Source: SFLA01 sp964485815
GTDB lineage: Bacteria > Bacillota > Clostridia > Oscillospirales > CAG-382
Assembly (NCBI GenBank): GCA_964485815.1
Contig: CAZAJX010000054.1
Span: 1-7,348 of the forward strand
Direction of reading: 5' to 3'
Length of the DNA stretch: 7,348 nt
The notes beneath the pieces are model-generated. The model was not told the DNA's origin. It searched no databases and worked only from the letters and a program-made list of their open reading frames with translations. This document shows, one piece after another, positions 6,888 through 7,348 of this stretch (within the stretch, counting starts at the first letter, position 1; each line of letters begins with the position of its first letter). The position numbers and the translations under genes are program-made.

Positions 6888-6916
6888 ATTATACTATAAA
6901 ACCTATTGCTTTTCAA
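6888..6916 (-). promoter_or_regulatory. Sigma-A type promoter for the minus-strand gene run
   Basis: On the minus strand TTGAAA (complement of 6911-6916) and TATAAT (complement of 6888-6893) are separated by exactly 17 nt. Only one base of the -35 box departs from consensus. Transcription would start near 6881, giving a short leader of about 27 nt that includes the AAAGGAG before the ATG at 6854. No operator repeat is obvious, so expression may be constitutive. Confidence 0.85.
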
Positions 6917-6992
6917 CATAAAAATCAACAGCGCAGGTCGCCTTTGATGATATAGTCATTATGATTTTGATTTGAAACACACGGTCTTGCCA

Positions 6993-7010
6993 AATTCTCT
7001 GCGGAGAATT
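6993..7010. repeat. Hairpin A of the intergenic block
   Basis: AATTCTC pairs perfectly with GAGAATT around a 4-nt TGCG loop. No U-run follows, so it is not an ordinary terminator. It marks the left edge of the palindrome-rich segment. Confidence 0.6.
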
Positions 7011-7033
7011 CGGCTTCGGTCACCTCGCGGCTC

Positions 7034-7054
7034 TGACAGTCCACCGGACTGTCA
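7034..7054. repeat. Hairpin B of the intergenic block
   Basis: TGACAGTCC (7034-7042) and GGACTGTCA (7046-7054) form a perfect 9-bp stem with a 3-nt ACC loop. No T-run follows on either strand. A stem this perfect in non-coding DNA suggests selection or a mobile repeat. Confidence 0.7.
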
Positions 7055-7090
7055 TTCACTACCGCTCAGCCGTTCGCATACGCTTGCTAC

Positions 7091-7127
7091 CTCCGAGTTA
7101 TTCGCCCTTCGGGCTCATAACCCGGAG
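7091..7127. repeat. Hairpin C with initiator-tRNA-like anticodon arm
   Basis: Fourteen of 17 positions pair: CTCCG with CGGAG, GTTAT with ATAAC and GCCC with GGGC, closing a TTC loop. The right half on the plus strand, TCGGG-CTCATAA-CCCGG (7109-7125), is also a 5-bp stem with a 7-nt loop carrying CAT. The three G:C pairs are the hallmark of the initiator tRNA anticodon arm. The left half is a diverged reverse complement of the same text. No D-arm or acceptor stem surrounds it, so it is not a functional tRNA. Confidence 0.55.
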
Positions 7128-7158
7128 ATAATAGCACAACTTGGCTTTCGAAATAAGT

Positions 7159-7188
7159 AAAACAAAAGACACCCTGTTGGGTGTCTTT
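7159..7188 (-). terminator. Hairpin terminator for transcription entering from the right
   Basis: AAAGACACCC (7165-7174) and GGGTGTCTTT (7179-7188) form a perfect 10-bp stem with a 4-nt loop. On the minus strand it runs into TTTTGTTTT, a broken U-tract; on the plus strand it is followed by GAAAAAG, so termination there would be weaker. It lies 24 nt downstream of the tRNA-like CCA end on the minus strand, the usual layout of a tRNA unit. Confidence 0.65.
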
Positions 7189-7212
7189 GAAAAAGATATC
7201 GGTGCGCATTGT

Positions 7213-7234
7213 TGGTTGCGGAGGCAAGACTCGA
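7213..7234 (-). other. tRNA-fMet-like 3' end remnant (acceptor and T-arm)
   Basis: On the minus strand this reads TCGAGTCTTGCCTCCGCAACCA. It resembles a T-loop (TCGAGT), the 3' side of a T-stem, the acceptor 3' strand CTCCGCA, discriminator A and encoded CCA. The A at position 72 would face C1 in bacterial initiator tRNA, which fits fMet. The upstream text does not continue as a tRNA: the T-stem 5' side is degraded (GCATA) and I find no anticodon or D-arm on this strand. It is therefore a fragment, such as a tRNA-derived repeat or a 3'-end duplication left by an integrating element. Confidence 0.4.
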
Positions 7235-7239
7235 TATGC

Positions 7240-7260
7240 ATTTTCGCCATAAGCGAGAAT
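7240..7260. repeat. Hairpin D of the intergenic block
   Basis: ATTTTCGC (7240-7247) and GCGAGAAT (7253-7260) form an 8-bp stem with one G:T pair and a 5-nt loop. It sits immediately next to the tRNA-like 3' end, where the rest of a tRNA would be expected. Confidence 0.5.
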
Positions 7261-7348
7261 AGAGGTGACCACCGCCGTCATAGGCGTCCAGCAAACTTTA
7301 CGTATAGAATTTGTACATCGTGCCCGTTATCAGGTTCTTTGTCAGGGT

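Larger units (their letters stand above)
6917..7348. other. Gene-free, hairpin-dense intergenic block
   Basis: No reading frame here looks like a protein. The two open frames (6972-7160 plus and 7087-7281 minus) simply translate across palindromes and tRNA-like pieces. The left part, to about 6990, shows nothing I recognise. From about 6993 onward, five hairpins follow one another within 270 nt, separated by GC-richer text unlike the AT-rich promoter region beside it. The arrangement is that of a dispersed structured repeat or a non-coding RNA region. Individual elements are listed separately. Confidence 0.6.

Noticed and set aside
6972..7160. 62-residue open frame on the plus strand
   Set aside because: It covers hairpins A-C and is rich in Arg, Ser and Pro from palindromic text. 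It begins just after the promoter region of a divergent gene without a Shine-Dalgarno.
7159..7260. CRISPR array or tandem repeat
   Set aside because: The stems differ from one another in sequence, and there are no regularly spaced identical direct repeats.
7087..7281. 64-residue open frame on the minus strand
   Set aside because: It translates straight through the tRNA-like 3' end and two hairpins. It has no convincing ribosome binding site and no protein-like pattern, so it is a spurious frame across structured DNA.
7213..7300. Complete tRNA gene on the minus strand
   Set aside because: Only the 3' acceptor and part of a T-arm match. The T-stem is unpaired, and no anticodon arm, D-arm or matching 5' acceptor strand can be placed.

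Overview
The window looks like a chromosomal segment from an anaerobic Gram-positive Firmicute of the Clostridia type, probably a gut organism assembled from a metagenome. This is inferred from strong AAGGAG-type ribosome binding sites, tightly packed same-strand genes, U-rich hairpin terminators and the protein families present. No taxonomic marker is complete, so the assignment stays loose.

Positions 1-1820 carry a short plus-strand unit. It begins with the 3' end of a fumarate reductase/succinate dehydrogenase-type flavoprotein, followed 16 nt later by a compact transporter of the aspartate:alanine exchanger (YidE/YbjL/AspT/SucE) family. The natural reading is a module that reduces fumarate and moves C4-dicarboxylates such as aspartate, fumarate or succinate across the membrane. 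A hairpin at 1786-1820 has a U-run on both strands and should end transcription from both sides.

Positions 6916-1835, read on the minus strand, hold a continuous run. It starts at a near-consensus sigma-A promoter (TTGAAA, 17 nt, TATAAT). In transcription order it encodes: a small membrane-anchored protein of unknown function; a miniature pyroglutamyl-peptidase-like protein that keeps all three catalytic residues; a SpoU/TrmH-family RNA methyltransferase; an unrecognised soluble protein; a PHP-domain metallohydrolase; a GH32 fructan/sucrose hydrolase broken by a large internal deletion plus frameshift; and a YeiH-family membrane transporter. Gaps are 12-67 nt and no intrinsic terminator is obvious inside the run, so co-transcription is possible. 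The functions do not form one pathway.

Positions 6917-7348 have no credible gene. The stretch is instead dense in palindromes: hairpins at 6993-7010, 7034-7054, 7091-7127, 7165-7188 and 7240-7260. Two pieces resemble initiator tRNA: an anticodon-arm-like segment on the plus strand (7109-7125) and an acceptor/T-arm 3' end with CCA on the minus strand (7213-7234), the latter followed by a terminator hairpin. This is the least explained part of the window. It could be a dispersed structured repeat, a tRNA-derived scar, or an attachment-site remnant.

I did not see an obvious new multi-gene system such as a defence island, CRISPR array, retron or integrase. The best leads are the structured tRNA-like intergenic block, the mini pyroglutamyl-peptidase homologue and the regulatory-domain-less exchanger beside the fumarate reductase flavoprotein.
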